Shown here piece after piece: positions 27,181 to 36,765 of a stretch of DNA of 64,000 nucleotides; the first letter of the stretch is position 1, and every line of letters starts with the position of its first letter. The position numbers were made by a program, and so were the translations under genes. The notes under the pieces were generated by a model. It was given only the letters and a program-made list of their open reading frames with translations. It was not told the DNA's origin and did no database searches. Source of the stretch: CAZCAC01 sp964496575 (GTDB lineage: Bacteria > Planctomycetota > UBA1135 > GCA-002686595); contig CAZCAC010000038.1 in assembly GCA_964496575.1 (NCBI GenBank), forward strand, positions 6,977 to 70,976. Direction: 5' to 3'.

Positions 27181-28920
27181 TCAGGGCAAGATCTCGAACT
27201 TCAATCCATCGCTCAGTCCCACCGACGTCCCGTCCAGGTGCATCGGGTCACGGAAGTAGTACTGCGCGTAGACCGAGGAACCGACCCCCAGTCCGGCGGC
27301 CGCCATGTACGCCTGGGTGAAGGGGAAGGCAAAGGTGCCGGTGCAGTCCGGCGTGCCCGACCCGCCCGAGAGCTGGATCGAGGTCCGGAAGTGCGGGGCG
27401 CTAGCGCACAGCGTGCCGCCGTGGAACGGGATGTCGGCCGGCGCCGTCGACCACAGCATGATGCCGGGCTGCTCCGAGACGATGCTCTCCGCGAGAACCT
27501 GGAAGTCGTCCTGCTGGGTGTAGGTAGGCAGACCACTGAAGGAGATCATCGGAGTGCACCCCGCCGAGCTTACCTTCGCCGTGCAGTAGGCCTCTGGGCC
27601 GGACAGGCCGCAGGTGCGGGCGAAGACGTTGTCAGTGCTGTTGGTGTTGCCGCCCCCGAGCGTCGTGGAGTTGCTCGAGTAGGTCACCACCACGGCGCCC
27701 GCCGAGAGCGAGGCGAGTCCGCAGCCACGGTTCCCCTCCGTACCGTCGGTGGCAATGCTCGCCCGCCAGACCGCGCCGGTCTCGAGGTCCTTGACGTAGA
27801 CGTCCGTCTTGCCATTCGTGTCGCCGGCGACAAGGTCGTCCGTATCGACCTGGAAGCCCACGTAGCGGCCGCACGGCGAGATGGCGGGGACTTTCGCCTC
27901 GGCCATGCTCTGCGCTCCCGCCGACGTGGTGTTGACCCTTATCGTCTCGCCGGTCTGGAGGTCGTGCCGGAAAACATCCGGCTTGTTGTTGGTGTCGCCG
28001 GGGACGAGGTTGCTCCCATGGCCTTCGAAAGCGACGAACCTCCCGTCGGCGGAGATCGTCGGCACGTGGCACGACCCACCGGCCGAGCCGCCCGTCGAAC
28101 TGACGCTGGCCAGGTGGGTCGTCCCGGCGACCACGTCGCGCACGAAGATGTCGAACCCGTTGCTGTCGCCCACGACGAGGTTGGTGGCGCTGCTACCGAA
28201 CGCGACGTAACGTCCGTCGTCGGAGACCGAGAAGCGCCGCCAGAGGTAAGTCAGGTTGGTCGTGTCGCGGTCGGCGTCGCCGCCGCCCACGGCCTCATTG
28301 ACCCGCACGGTGGTGCCTGTCACCCGGTCGTGGAGGAACACGTCGGAGAATCCATTCTGGTCGTTGGCGACGAGGTTGACCGCCTCGCTGCAGAAAGCGA
28401 CGAAGCGTCCGTCGCCGGAGATAGCCGCCTTGTACGAGAGGCCGTTCGCCTGGGCTCCCGTGCTGCTGATGCTGACCCGCTCGGTCGTCCCGGCCTGGCG
28501 ATCCCGGAGGAAGACGTCGCTGATGCCATTGGTGTCCCCGGCGACGAGATTCCCCGCAAAGCTGTGGAAGGCGACGTAGCGTCCGTCGCTGGAGATCGAG
28601 GGGACCTGGGACTTCAAGTTCGCCTGCTCGCCGGTGTTCGAGACGCTGACCAGCTCGACCACCTTGGTCTCGACGTCGACCACGAAGATGTCATACTGGT
28701 GGTTCGTGTCCACAGGAACCAGGTTGTCGGCGAGGCTATGGAAGGCAGCGTAGCGTCCGTCGGCAGAGACCATGCCGAAGTTGCAGTCCCCATGGACGTT
28801 CCAGTGCCCGTCCCAGGCGAAGCTCAGCCGCCGGTTGACGCATGTCCCGGCTTCCTGGGCCGTGACGGTCGGAGCTACGAGGGATCCCAGGGCGAGGAGG
28901 GAAGCGGTTCGGAGATTCAT
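27181..28920 (-). CDS. Secreted PD40/WD40-like propeller protein with planctomycete C-terminal domain
   Basis: Protein of 579 residues with a signal peptide (MNLRTASLLALGSLVAPTVTA). About seven tandem repeats of roughly 55 residues follow the pattern S-x-DGRYVAF-x-S-x-NLV-x-GDTNG-x-DVF-x-RD-x-TG-x-T-RVS, a TolB/PD40-type beta-propeller. A Cys-containing C-terminal beta domain follows (CTAKVSSAGCTPMISFSG, then YYFRDPMHLDGTSVGLSDG). Its end has the same pattern as the FG-GAP and lectin proteins in this window. It is probably an exported surface protein, with the C-terminal domain perhaps serving in sorting or attachment. It lies 40 bp downstream of the broken FG-GAP gene, probably in the same transcript. 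Confidence 0.85.
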   Translation of the reverse strand: MNLRTASLLALGSLVAPTVTAQEAGTCVNRRLSFAWDGHWNVHGDCNFGMVSADGRYAAFHSLADNLVPVDTNHQYDIFVVDVETKVVELVSVSNTGEQANLKSQVPSISSDGRYVAFHSFAGNLVAGDTNGISDVFLRDRQAGTTERVSISSTGAQANGLSYKAAISGDGRFVAFCSEAVNLVANDQNGFSDVFLHDRVTGTTVRVNEAVGGGDADRDTTNLTYLWRRFSVSDDGRYVAFGSSATNLVVGDSNGFDIFVRDVVAGTTHLASVSSTGGSAGGSCHVPTISADGRFVAFEGHGSNLVPGDTNNKPDVFRHDLQTGETIRVNTTSAGAQSMAEAKVPAISPCGRYVGFQVDTDDLVAGDTNGKTDVYVKDLETGAVWRASIATDGTEGNRGCGLASLSAGAVVVTYSSNSTTLGGGNTNSTDNVFARTCGLSGPEAYCTAKVSSAGCTPMISFSGLPTYTQQDDFQVLAESIVSEQPGIMLWSTAPADIPFHGGTLCASAPHFRTSIQLSGGSGTPDCTGTFAFPFTQAYMAAAGLGVGSSVYAQYYFRDPMHLDGTSVGLSDGLKFEILP

Positions 28921-28960
28921 GGCGCGAGTGTCCTACGAGCGGGAGGGGCGGTTTCGAGAC

Positions 28961-30258
28961 CTAATGGCAGAAGAGGACGTTCATCCCGTCGCTCAGGTTG
29001 AAGTACGCGGGACCCGCTTCGGGATCGCGATACCAGCACTGGAAGTTCCACTCCGACCCGAGCATGATCTGGCCGTCCGGATGCGGTGGCTGGGTGAGGT
29101 CGAGGTACTGCGAGAACAGACTTCCTTGCGACTTGGTGACACCCAACCGAAAGACGCGACCCGCCGTGCAGCGGATCCCGTTTCCGAAGGGGATGTAGCC
29201 CTGGTGCGCCCCGTAGAAGAAGATCCCGAACTGGTTCTCGGGTACACCACTGCAGGTGAGATAGAACTCGTTCGTCGAGAGACTCGGGAGGTTGGTGTGG
29301 GACATGACCGCTCCGGACCCCACCGAGTTCGGCGAGGTCTCGCAGTAGCTATGGATCTTCGAGCAGTTAGCTCCGGAGACCACCCGGACACTTCCGGAGT
29401 CCTCGCCGTTGGTGTCCGTGCCGGCGGAGCCGAGGATCAGGTCGGGAACGCCATCCTGGTTGATGTCGCCCGCGCCGGCGACGGAACCGAGGTAGGCGTA
29501 GGGCGCCTCCCCGTAGTACTTGTCGATGACCGAAGTGTCCTTCCCGGAAACGATCGTCACCGAGCCCTCGTTGCCCCCGCCAGGCCCCCCGAGGCCCTCG
29601 AAGGGGGCGGAGACGATCACGTCGTCGCAGCCGTCGAGGTTCACGTCCCCGACGCCGGCCACGTAGGAGCCGAGGCGAAGGTCCTCGGTCGCGCCGAGCA
29701 CGGCGAAGAGCAGCCACGTGGTCTGGCCGTCGTAGACCCAGGCCGCCCCGGCGTCGTCGGCGATCAGCTCCTCGCCCGGAGCCCCGACGATGATGTCCGG
29801 GCAGCCGTCGCCGTTTACGTCTCCGGCGCCGGCGACGCACGAGCCGAAGCCGCTGGCGTAACTCGTGGTGAAGATGCTGTAGAGCTTCGCGCCGGTAGCG
29901 CCGGAGTACACGCGGACGCCGCCGCGCATGACTCCATTGCAGGGCTCCTGACATAGGTGCGTGGAGTGGCGGCATTGGCCGAATGCCGTTCATTCACGAT
30001 GAGGGGGTGCGTCATAAGGTATGCAACGCTTTGACGGGGGCCGCGATCGACACCGACCAGGGAGCGAGCCCGACACGCCGTTTCCCTGCTGAGCCATGAG
30101 CGGATGGTTGCATGAATCGGGGCGCATGTGTCAGGAGCCCTGCACTGTGTGTTGTCGGCGGGACCTTCGAAACGGTACAGCTCTGATTGCGCTTCCGCAG
30201 CAGTCGACAGGGCGATGGTCAGCCCCCCGCACACTGTGATTTGACGGCAGACGTTCAT
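28961..30258 (-). pseudogene. FG-GAP-repeat surface protein interrupted by a MITE
   Basis: The N-terminal piece starts at 30258 with GGAGGGG upstream. It has a signal peptide (MNVCRQITVCGGLTIALSTAAEA) and the first strand of an FG-GAP blade (ELYRFEGPADNTQ). The 205-bp element at 29939-30143 then intervenes. The remainder resumes as NGVMRGGVRVYSGATGAKLY in a different frame, with FG-GAP repeats (AGAGDVNGDGCPDIIVGAP, VGDVNLDGCDDVIVSAP, AGAGDINQDGVPDLILGS) and a C-terminal domain ending WYRDPEAGPAYFNLSDG. Part of the first blade, perhaps 100 bp, is missing and the flanks do not carry matching target duplications. Insertion plus a small deletion is therefore likely. An internal ATG at 29929 could start a protein, but without a signal peptide. 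Confidence 0.8.
29939..30143. mobile_element. MITE copy 1 (205 bp, 15-bp terminal inverted repeats)
   Basis: The ends are perfect inverted repeats, GCAGGGCTCCTGACA and TGTCAGGAGCCCTGC. They extend to 16 bp if the flanking T/A is counted. The copy is identical along its full length to 56832-57036. There is no internal coding sequence. It has internal foldbacks: CGGCATT/AATGCCG (29970-29976 and 29982-29988) and ATGCAAC/GTTGCAT (30021-30027 and 30107-30113). The flanks ATT and ACT do not match, unlike copy 2, which suggests a deletion at this insertion. It sits in an FG-GAP gene. The mobilising transposase is not in the window. Confidence 0.85.
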
Positions 30259-30869
30259 CAATCCCCTCCACTGCGAGTAGTCGCAAGGCACCCGGGAGAA
30301 TGGATGCGGCGCGTCCATCGCTGCGTTGCTGGTCATGCGGTGCATCGGTATCTCTCCCGACTCTCCTGATACCACTGCCGCCCGGATAGGGCAACGAAAA
30401 CACGAGAATGGCGACTTCGATCCGTAAGGACACTCCCTCATGTCCGGCAACTCGATCAAGCTCCGACACCGCCAATTGCGTGAGCCTGCGGAAGTGGACC
30501 CGACACCGGATCGTGAACAAGCCCGTCAACGCGCTCTGAAACCGGCTGCGGCCGAGTTTTCGGACACGACGGGCCTCCGACAACCGCCCTGGCTGGCACC
30601 GCGCTGCCTCCCTCGTTCGTCGTTGGTCACGCGGCTCATTCTCTCGTCCATCCATCTCTCCGATGCTCCTCTCGCGCCGCTCCAACAACGCCAAGACGAG
30701 AAGGAACGAGCCGGGGCGTGGGAATGTCGCGTAAGAACGGCTCATGACTGCCGACTGTCACGGCGTGGTTGCGGAGGACAGGGTGCGGTCCGAGAATCCC
30801 AGAGTATACCGTCGGGAATGCCCGAAATCAGGCCGATCGGCCGCAGCCTGATCTTCGGACAGCACGTCC
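30259..30869. other. Intergenic region, no supported gene
   Basis: About 610 bp between the end of the PDZ-DUF6288 gene and the start of the FG-GAP gene, both on the minus strand. It should contain the FG-GAP promoter. Short open frames on both strands have low-complexity Arg-rich translations and no recognisable domain. Confidence 0.4.
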
Positions 30870-33305
30870 CTACTTCACGCGTTCGAGGTGGAACAACCTG
30901 GGCTCGTCCGTCAAGGCCTCGATCGCCGCGATCGTCTCCCTGACGACCTTCGCCTTCCCCAGGCTCAGGTGGCGCGGGAAGTCCTCTTCCTCCTCCTCGA
31001 AGTACGTGGCGACGGCCTCCAGCCGGGGAACGACCCGCTGGCCGTGCGCTCCGTAGGTCTTCAGCATCTCCATGATCTTCACGATTCGCTTCTCGCTGGC
31101 GTGCGGCTTCTGGTTCCGCGAGTAGTCGACGAGCAGCTCGATCCCCTCGCTGATCCGGTACTTCACCAGGAGCTGCAGGCCACTCATGCGAATGCCGTCG
31201 GCGAACATGATCCCGCTCGGGGAGGGCTCGACGATCGCCCGGTGGATCGCGGGCAAGAGGGGCTGCAGCTCTTCGAAGGTCAGGTTCTGGTACACGCTGC
31301 CGAAGCTGCCCCGTGCACGGCCGTCCTCGTTCAGGAGGCCGGCACGGACGGCCTTCATGAGCAGCTCGCGGTCCACCCCCTCGAGCGAGCGACCGATCAG
31401 GCCGCCTCGCCGGTCGAACAGGGCGAAGGACAGGTAGCGTTGCTCCATGTTCCGGGGATCGTTCTCCGGATCACTCCTGGTGAGCCTGGTGAGCAGCTCG
31501 GGAACCGCTCCCCGGGCCGGTTCACCTATCCCGGCCAGCGCCTCGGCGGTCAGGATTCGCAGCCACAGATCGTCGGAATCGAACGTCTCGAGCAGGGCCG
31601 GGACCGCCGCGGCGCCACGCTTCCCCTGCATCTTCAGCGCCTGGCACGCTCCGTAGCGTGTGTACAGGTCCGGCGAGTCGAGCAACCCGATCAGCCGTGC
31701 AGTGAAGTCGCCCTTCCGCCGCCCCAGCGCCATCGCCGCGCGCTCCCTGACGACCGGGGACCAGCTGCCGAGACGGCCCACGAGCTCCTCCTCTCCCAGC
31801 GCGTCGTAGAAGCCGTGGCGGTCCTTGTTGTCCCAGCCGCGCCCGTCGAGGATCAGGGCTCGTGCGGCGGCGGCATCGAGCTGCGGTGCGACGCCCGGTC
31901 GCTTGCCGGTCAGACGGATCTTCCGCAGCGGCAGCGCGTAGGACAGGAGATGGGCGCCGCTGTAGTCCCAGCCCGAATAGCTGTCGTTCTTCGTCTGGGG
32001 GGGGCCCTGGTGGCGGAAGCTCCCGTCCCAGCGCCGGGCCAGGTCGAGGTACCAGGCGCCGAACTCCTGCATCCAGACCCCGGTGGCCTGCGGGCCGGAC
32101 CGGGCCACGCCCGGCAGGGCCCACAGCATGTTGAAGAAGTTTCCCGTGTGGCCGGTGTCCCGCTCCGCGCCGTGGGAGGCGAGGCTCATCCGGGAGAAGT
32201 ACTCCGCGCCTGCCGCCTCGCCGAGCTGGTCGAACAGGACGGCGGCCATGCCGCACTTGCCGTTGTCCTCGTGGGTCTGGATCCACGGGCGGTGGTCGCC
32301 GTAGGGGATCGCCCCCTTGCCGATGTAGAAGCGCAGCAGCCGAGCGCTGCGCTCGATGGCGCGCTCCACCACCGGATCGTCCACCCCCGCGGCCCGCGCC
32401 AGCACGAGCCCGGTGGTCAGCGGCAGACCCGGGGAGTTCATCATTCCGTAGCCGAGGAGCCGCCCGTCCCGCCCGGCGAAGCGGTGACCCCAGGAGCCGA
32501 CGATGCTCTGTCCCTCGGCCGCCTCCAGCGCCAGCCGCCGCAGACCCGGCTCGACCGAATCGTCGCCGGTCGCCATCACGTACTCCGCCAGCAGCGTGAT
32601 GACGTAGCCGTAGTACCAGGTCTGGAAGCTGTCCGCCGAGTAGTCCGCCGCCCAACGGGCCTCCTCGCGCACCAGCGGAAGGTACTCGCGGTCACCGCTG
32701 GCGAGCAGGGCCAGCGCGTTCAGGGAGCGCGTGATCGGGTTCTCCCGGTAGGACGGGTCCGCGATCCGTTTCGCCAGCGCCTCGCACCCCAGCTGGAGGA
32801 TGCGTCGCGACTTCGGGCAGTCGTAGGGGGCGGTCGCGCTGTAGGTGCCGAGGACGGGCAGCTTCAGGACGACGCTCTCGGTCTTCCCCGCCCGCCAGCG
32901 GATCAGCGACAGCTCTCCCCCACCGGCCTCCGACTCGGCGGTGGTGAGCGCCCGGCCCAGCTCGGTGCGCGGGTCGTGGGAGAACGGCTCACCCGCGACG
33001 CCGAGGATCACGTCGCCGACCGCGAGCACTCCGTCCGCCGGGGAGTCCTCGGCCACCTCGGTGATCGCGATCTGCCGCGCGTCCGTGGTGACGAGCTTGT
33101 CGCTGAACATCCACCCGCGGGCCCCCGTGGCCCCGAGCGTCCAGTCGTGCTTCGCGCCCTCCGGAATCTCGTCGCCCCGGGTGAGGTCCGGAATGGTCTG
33201 CCCCGGACCGGCCCCGGCCGTCGGCGAGGTCGTGGTGAGAAGAGTCGACAAGGCCACGGCGGTGAGGGACGTGGCCAGGAGATTCTTGGCGATCATGTCG
33301 GTCAT
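30870..33305 (-). CDS. Secreted PDZ / DUF6288 / HEAT-repeat protein
   Basis: Protein of 811 residues with a signal peptide (residues 1-32). A PDZ domain at about 60-150 contains ITEVAEDSPADGVLAVGDVILGV. An alpha/alpha-toroid-like DUF6288 region follows (NALALLASGDREYLPLV, GYGMMNSPGLPLTTGLVLARAAG, GAIPYGDHRPW). HEAT-like repeats come at about 520-620 (VVRERAAMALGRRKGDFTARL, AAAVPALLETFDSDDLWLRI). Function is unknown; the toroid fold resembles glycan lyases and hydrolases. It is the last gene of a minus-strand set with the GH106, DUF3863 and TIM-barrel glycosidase genes. A longer paralogue is at 59186-62338. Confidence 0.82.
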   Translation of the reverse strand: MTDMIAKNLLATSLTAVALSTLLTTTSPTAGAGPGQTIPDLTRGDEIPEGAKHDWTLGATGARGWMFSDKLVTTDARQIAITEVAEDSPADGVLAVGDVILGVAGEPFSHDPRTELGRALTTAESEAGGGELSLIRWRAGKTESVVLKLPVLGTYSATAPYDCPKSRRILQLGCEALAKRIADPSYRENPITRSLNALALLASGDREYLPLVREEARWAADYSADSFQTWYYGYVITLLAEYVMATGDDSVEPGLRRLALEAAEGQSIVGSWGHRFAGRDGRLLGYGMMNSPGLPLTTGLVLARAAGVDDPVVERAIERSARLLRFYIGKGAIPYGDHRPWIQTHEDNGKCGMAAVLFDQLGEAAGAEYFSRMSLASHGAERDTGHTGNFFNMLWALPGVARSGPQATGVWMQEFGAWYLDLARRWDGSFRHQGPPQTKNDSYSGWDYSGAHLLSYALPLRKIRLTGKRPGVAPQLDAAAARALILDGRGWDNKDRHGFYDALGEEELVGRLGSWSPVVRERAAMALGRRKGDFTARLIGLLDSPDLYTRYGACQALKMQGKRGAAAVPALLETFDSDDLWLRILTAEALAGIGEPARGAVPELLTRLTRSDPENDPRNMEQRYLSFALFDRRGGLIGRSLEGVDRELLMKAVRAGLLNEDGRARGSFGSVYQNLTFEELQPLLPAIHRAIVEPSPSGIMFADGIRMSGLQLLVKYRISEGIELLVDYSRNQKPHASEKRIVKIMEMLKTYGAHGQRVVPRLEAVATYFEEEEEDFPRHLSLGKAKVVRETIAAIEALTDEPRLFHLERVK

Positions 33306-33379
33306 TGGTGCTCGCTACGGTTCTCGGGGCCCCACCGAAACGGCGGCTGGCAGGATTCTCGGCACGGGTGACGAATCTG

Positions 33380-36300
33380 TCAGGGAGCCTCGCTCTCGAC
33401 CGGCACCAGCCGGACGGGGCCGAGGAGTCCCGACTCGAGCAGTGGCGTATCCGGGCGGAAGGGCCCGCGGATGTTCGTCCGGGTGATCCGCTGTTCCGGC
33501 GGCAAGGCGGAGTCGCCGACGAGGCGATTGTGCCAGGTGTTGGCCACCTCGCAGCGCAGCTCGTTCTCGCCCGGTCGCAGCCGGTCCGTCACGTCGACCG
33601 CGTAGGGTGGCTTCCACACGACGCCGAGCTCCACGTCGTTCAGCACGACCCGGGCGACGCCGGCGACCCGGCCGAGGTCGAGCTCCACCGCGGCTCCGGA
33701 TTCGAGCAGCCCGGCGGGTGGGGTGAAGCGAACCACGTACTCCGCGATCCCCGAGAAGTGGCGCAGCCCATCGTCCTCGGCGTCGGCCCAGGAGATCAGC
33801 TCGGGAAGCAGCACCTCCTCCGGCGCGCCGCGTCCCGCGGCGAAGCGTACGCGCCACGGGCCGGAGAGCTCGAAGCCCGCCCGCGCGGGCGCGCGCAGCT
33901 CGTCCGTTCCCGGGTCGTGAGCGACTCCCGAGGAGACCTCGTGTACCCGGACGTTCTCGACTTCTCCTCCGTCGACGATGAAGAACGCGACGCGGTTCAG
34001 CCCGACGATATCCGTGTGGCCCGACCAGTCGTCGCTGTGGTTCGAGACCACGTCGAAGCGCACGTACCGAACCCGAATGGCGGAGAGCGGGACCCGCTGC
34101 TCGTAGTCTCGCTCGCCGATGCTCGGGGCAGGGCGGAGCTCGACCCGGCCCAGCGGCTCGAACGCCTCGCCATCCGGGGAGACGGAGACGTCCATCTCCC
34201 GGATGCCTCGCGTCAGGAGACCGCGAGCCTGGTCCTGGAAGTTCCAGAGCAGCGCGTGGTCGAGGTCGACCGTGGCGCCGAGGTCGTAGACGATGAACTC
34301 CCCGCTGGGCGGTCCCTCGCCGGAGGAGACCCACGCCGGGCCGTTCGGCGTGTCGCCGTGGGCGACGTCGGGCGCCGTGGACCGGACTCGCGGCACGGGC
34401 TCGACCGTGTAGGGAACCGGCGCGGGAGCTGCTGGATCGCTTCGGAAGACGACGAACGTCGAGCCGCCGGGTGGAAGGCGCAGGGGGACGCGGGTCCGCG
34501 TCCCCTCCACGCGATGCGCACGCGGCCGAACGGTTCTCCCGCTCGACGGATCCCAGAGCTCCGGCCGCCTGCCGCTGACCCGGAAGAGCGCCTCGATCTC
34601 CTCCCAGCGCTCGTGGTCGTTGACGACGAAATAGACCTCGACGTCACCCGCGCTCCGGTGCACGTAGCTCAGGCGGGTCCGCCGATCGCCGCCGTCCCAG
34701 CAGAAGTCCGGCGGGAGGTCACCGAGCACCTCGAGCGCGCTTCGGCCCTGGATGACGCGCCCCTTCCCGAAACGGTTCTCGGTGATACGCTCGCCGTCGA
34801 TCTCGCCCCAGAGCTCGTTCGCGAGGGCGCGGACCTCCTCGTCGCACTCCGGGTGGTCCGCGAGGCCATTCGCCCGGACCGGCCGGGGCCCGAGGACCGT
34901 CGCTCCGTCCCGCACCAGCTCCCGGATCCTGCGCAGCGCCACCGGGTCGATCGCCTCCTCGTCGGGGAGCGCGAGAAGTGCGTAGTTCACCCCGTGCGGC
35001 AGCACGATCCTCCCCTCGCGCACGCTCATCGAGCTGATCAGGACCCGCACGTCGACCACGTCGTAGTCGTACCCGGCGCGGCGCAGCTCCGGATCCCAGT
35101 CCACGGCGAGCGGGTGGAACGCCGGGGCACCGTCGCCCTGGTAGAAGCACACGTCCGCCACGGGATTCCCCTGCTGGAGCAGGAAGGAGCAACGCGAGAG
35201 GTAGTCGATGAACGGCCCGGCCATCGGCCACCAGACGAGGTTCGGCCCGATGTGAGTCCCCGCGTGGTAAGCGTAGCCGGGGAGGCCGCGCTCCGCCGCG
35301 CCGTGTGGAGACGTGTGAAAGGTGATGTGGTTCAGCCCGTCGACGAAGGCCTGGTCCGCGAGGAGCTTCAGGTAGTACGGCGAGTCGCGCCAGTGCCGCC
35401 AGCAGGTGAACGACTCGGCGTCCACGATCGTCTGGCCGTAGGTGTGCGCCGCGCAGGCGATCTCCTTGACGTTGTACATGCTGCGCTGCTTCGGCCAGAA
35501 CTCACCGCGCATGAGCCCCACCGCGCCGAGCGCGCCGAGCGAGTCGACCGGGCAGCTGTTCCAGATCGGCGGCCCGGGGCCGCCCGCTTCCGCGGCGAGC
35601 AGGAGGCCCCGTTCGCGCAGCAGCCGATCGCCGAGCCGGTAGTGGTTCTCGATCATCAGGTCGCTGACCAGGCGAGTCCAGTCGTGGAGGAAACGTTCGC
35701 CCCGCTCGCCGGCGCGCTCCGGATCCAGGAGCAGGGACAGCCACGGTCTCGCGTCGTACTCGTAGCGCGCTGCGAAGGCCTCGAGGATCTCCTCGGTCCA
35801 GGCGCCGAGGCGTTCTCCCTCCAGCTCCAGGCTGTCCACCTCAAGGTACCGGAGCGCCGTGTCCTCGAGTGGACCGAGTGCGAGCTCGAGCCGTTCGAGC
35901 ACGTGGTCGAAGTAGGCACGGCTGTCGTCCGCGTCGAAGAAGTCGATCTGGAGGCCGTCCGAAGCGGGACTGGGCACGATCAGGCGTTGCCCGGTGTTCG
36001 CGAAGACGAACCAGCGGATGGTCCAGTCTCCCGCGGGCGCGTCCCAGTGAAGTCGGCCGTCGTCGTCGATCCTCTCGGTGAGGTCGACGACGCGCTCGGG
36101 CACGAGGAGACCCGCGTCCGCCGCGGGGGAAGCCTGGACGGCCACGGTCCGCCAGTACGCGGGCCGCCCGTCCTCGCCGCGCGGGCAGTGATCGGGGATC
36201 TCCGGGAAGGCGAGCTCCAGCTCGAGCGACGCCGGTCCTCGCGCCGTCTGTTCCGAGGCGTAGAGCCCGAGCCCCGCCTGTTCCGGCTCGACCCACGTGC

Positions 36301-36735
36301 CACCCGCGTTCCACCCGCTGGCGGCGAGCATGCCGAGCTCGAGCCCGAGCCGCTGCGCCTCGCGATTCGCGTGAGCGAGGTTCGCCAGCCACTCGTCACC
36401 GAGGAAGGACGGCCCGACCGGGACGAGCTCTTCGGGGTCCCGGTGCGCCTTCACGTCCCAGACCTGCAGCCGCGAGAGGCCGGCGTGCCGCAGCTCCTCC
36501 ATCTCCTCGGTGATGCGCTCCACGTCGGCGTTGCCGTTCAGCCACGTCCAGAAGGCGTCTGGGCGAGCCNNNNNNNNNNNNNNNNNNNNNNNNNNNNNNN
36601 NNNNNNNNNNNNNNNNNNNNNNNNNNNNNNNNNNNNNNNNNNNNNNNNNNNNNNNNNNNNNNNNNNNNNCCCCGTGACGACGAACAGGAGGAGGAGTGGT
36701 CCGGCGAACGTCACGGGCTGCATCTCTTCGATCAT
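33380..36735 (-). CDS. GH106-like glycosidase (probable alpha-L-rhamnosidase), split by an assembly gap
   Basis: The start ATG at 36735 follows AGGAG and opens a signal peptide (MIEEMQPVTFAGPLLLLFVV). After 100 N the protein resumes with ARPDAFWTWLNGNADVERI and the GH106-type TIM barrel. Further on is a Rossmann-like lobe (GVNYALLALPDEEAIDP) and then an inserted F5/8-type-C sandwich (GEFIVYDLGATVDLDHALLW). A C-terminal GH2-like jelly roll closes the protein (LDLGRVAGVARVVLNDVELG and GLLGPVRL at the end). About 1100 residues are visible. The frames on either side of the N run differ, so the gap length is arbitrary. It probably acts on rhamnose-containing polysaccharide in the periplasm or at the surface. 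Confidence 0.78.
36570..36669. other. Assembly gap of 100 N
   Basis: Exactly 100 N inside the 5' part of the GH106-like gene. The coding frame before and after differs by one, so the true length is unknown and not 100. It marks the window as a scaffold from a draft or metagenomic assembly. Confidence 0.99.
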
Positions 36736-36765
36736 GGTGCTCCTGTGGTCACGACCTTTCGGCGC

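Noticed and set aside
29939..30143. Structured RNA or riboswitch
   Set aside because: Perfect terminal inverted repeats, an identical second copy, and insertion into coding sequence with an ATT duplication at copy 2 fit a transposable element better.
30440..30943. Plus-strand small ORF in the 30.3-30.9 kb intergenic region
   Set aside because: It has no ribosome-binding site of note and low-complexity composition, and it runs into the antisense of the DUF6288 gene.
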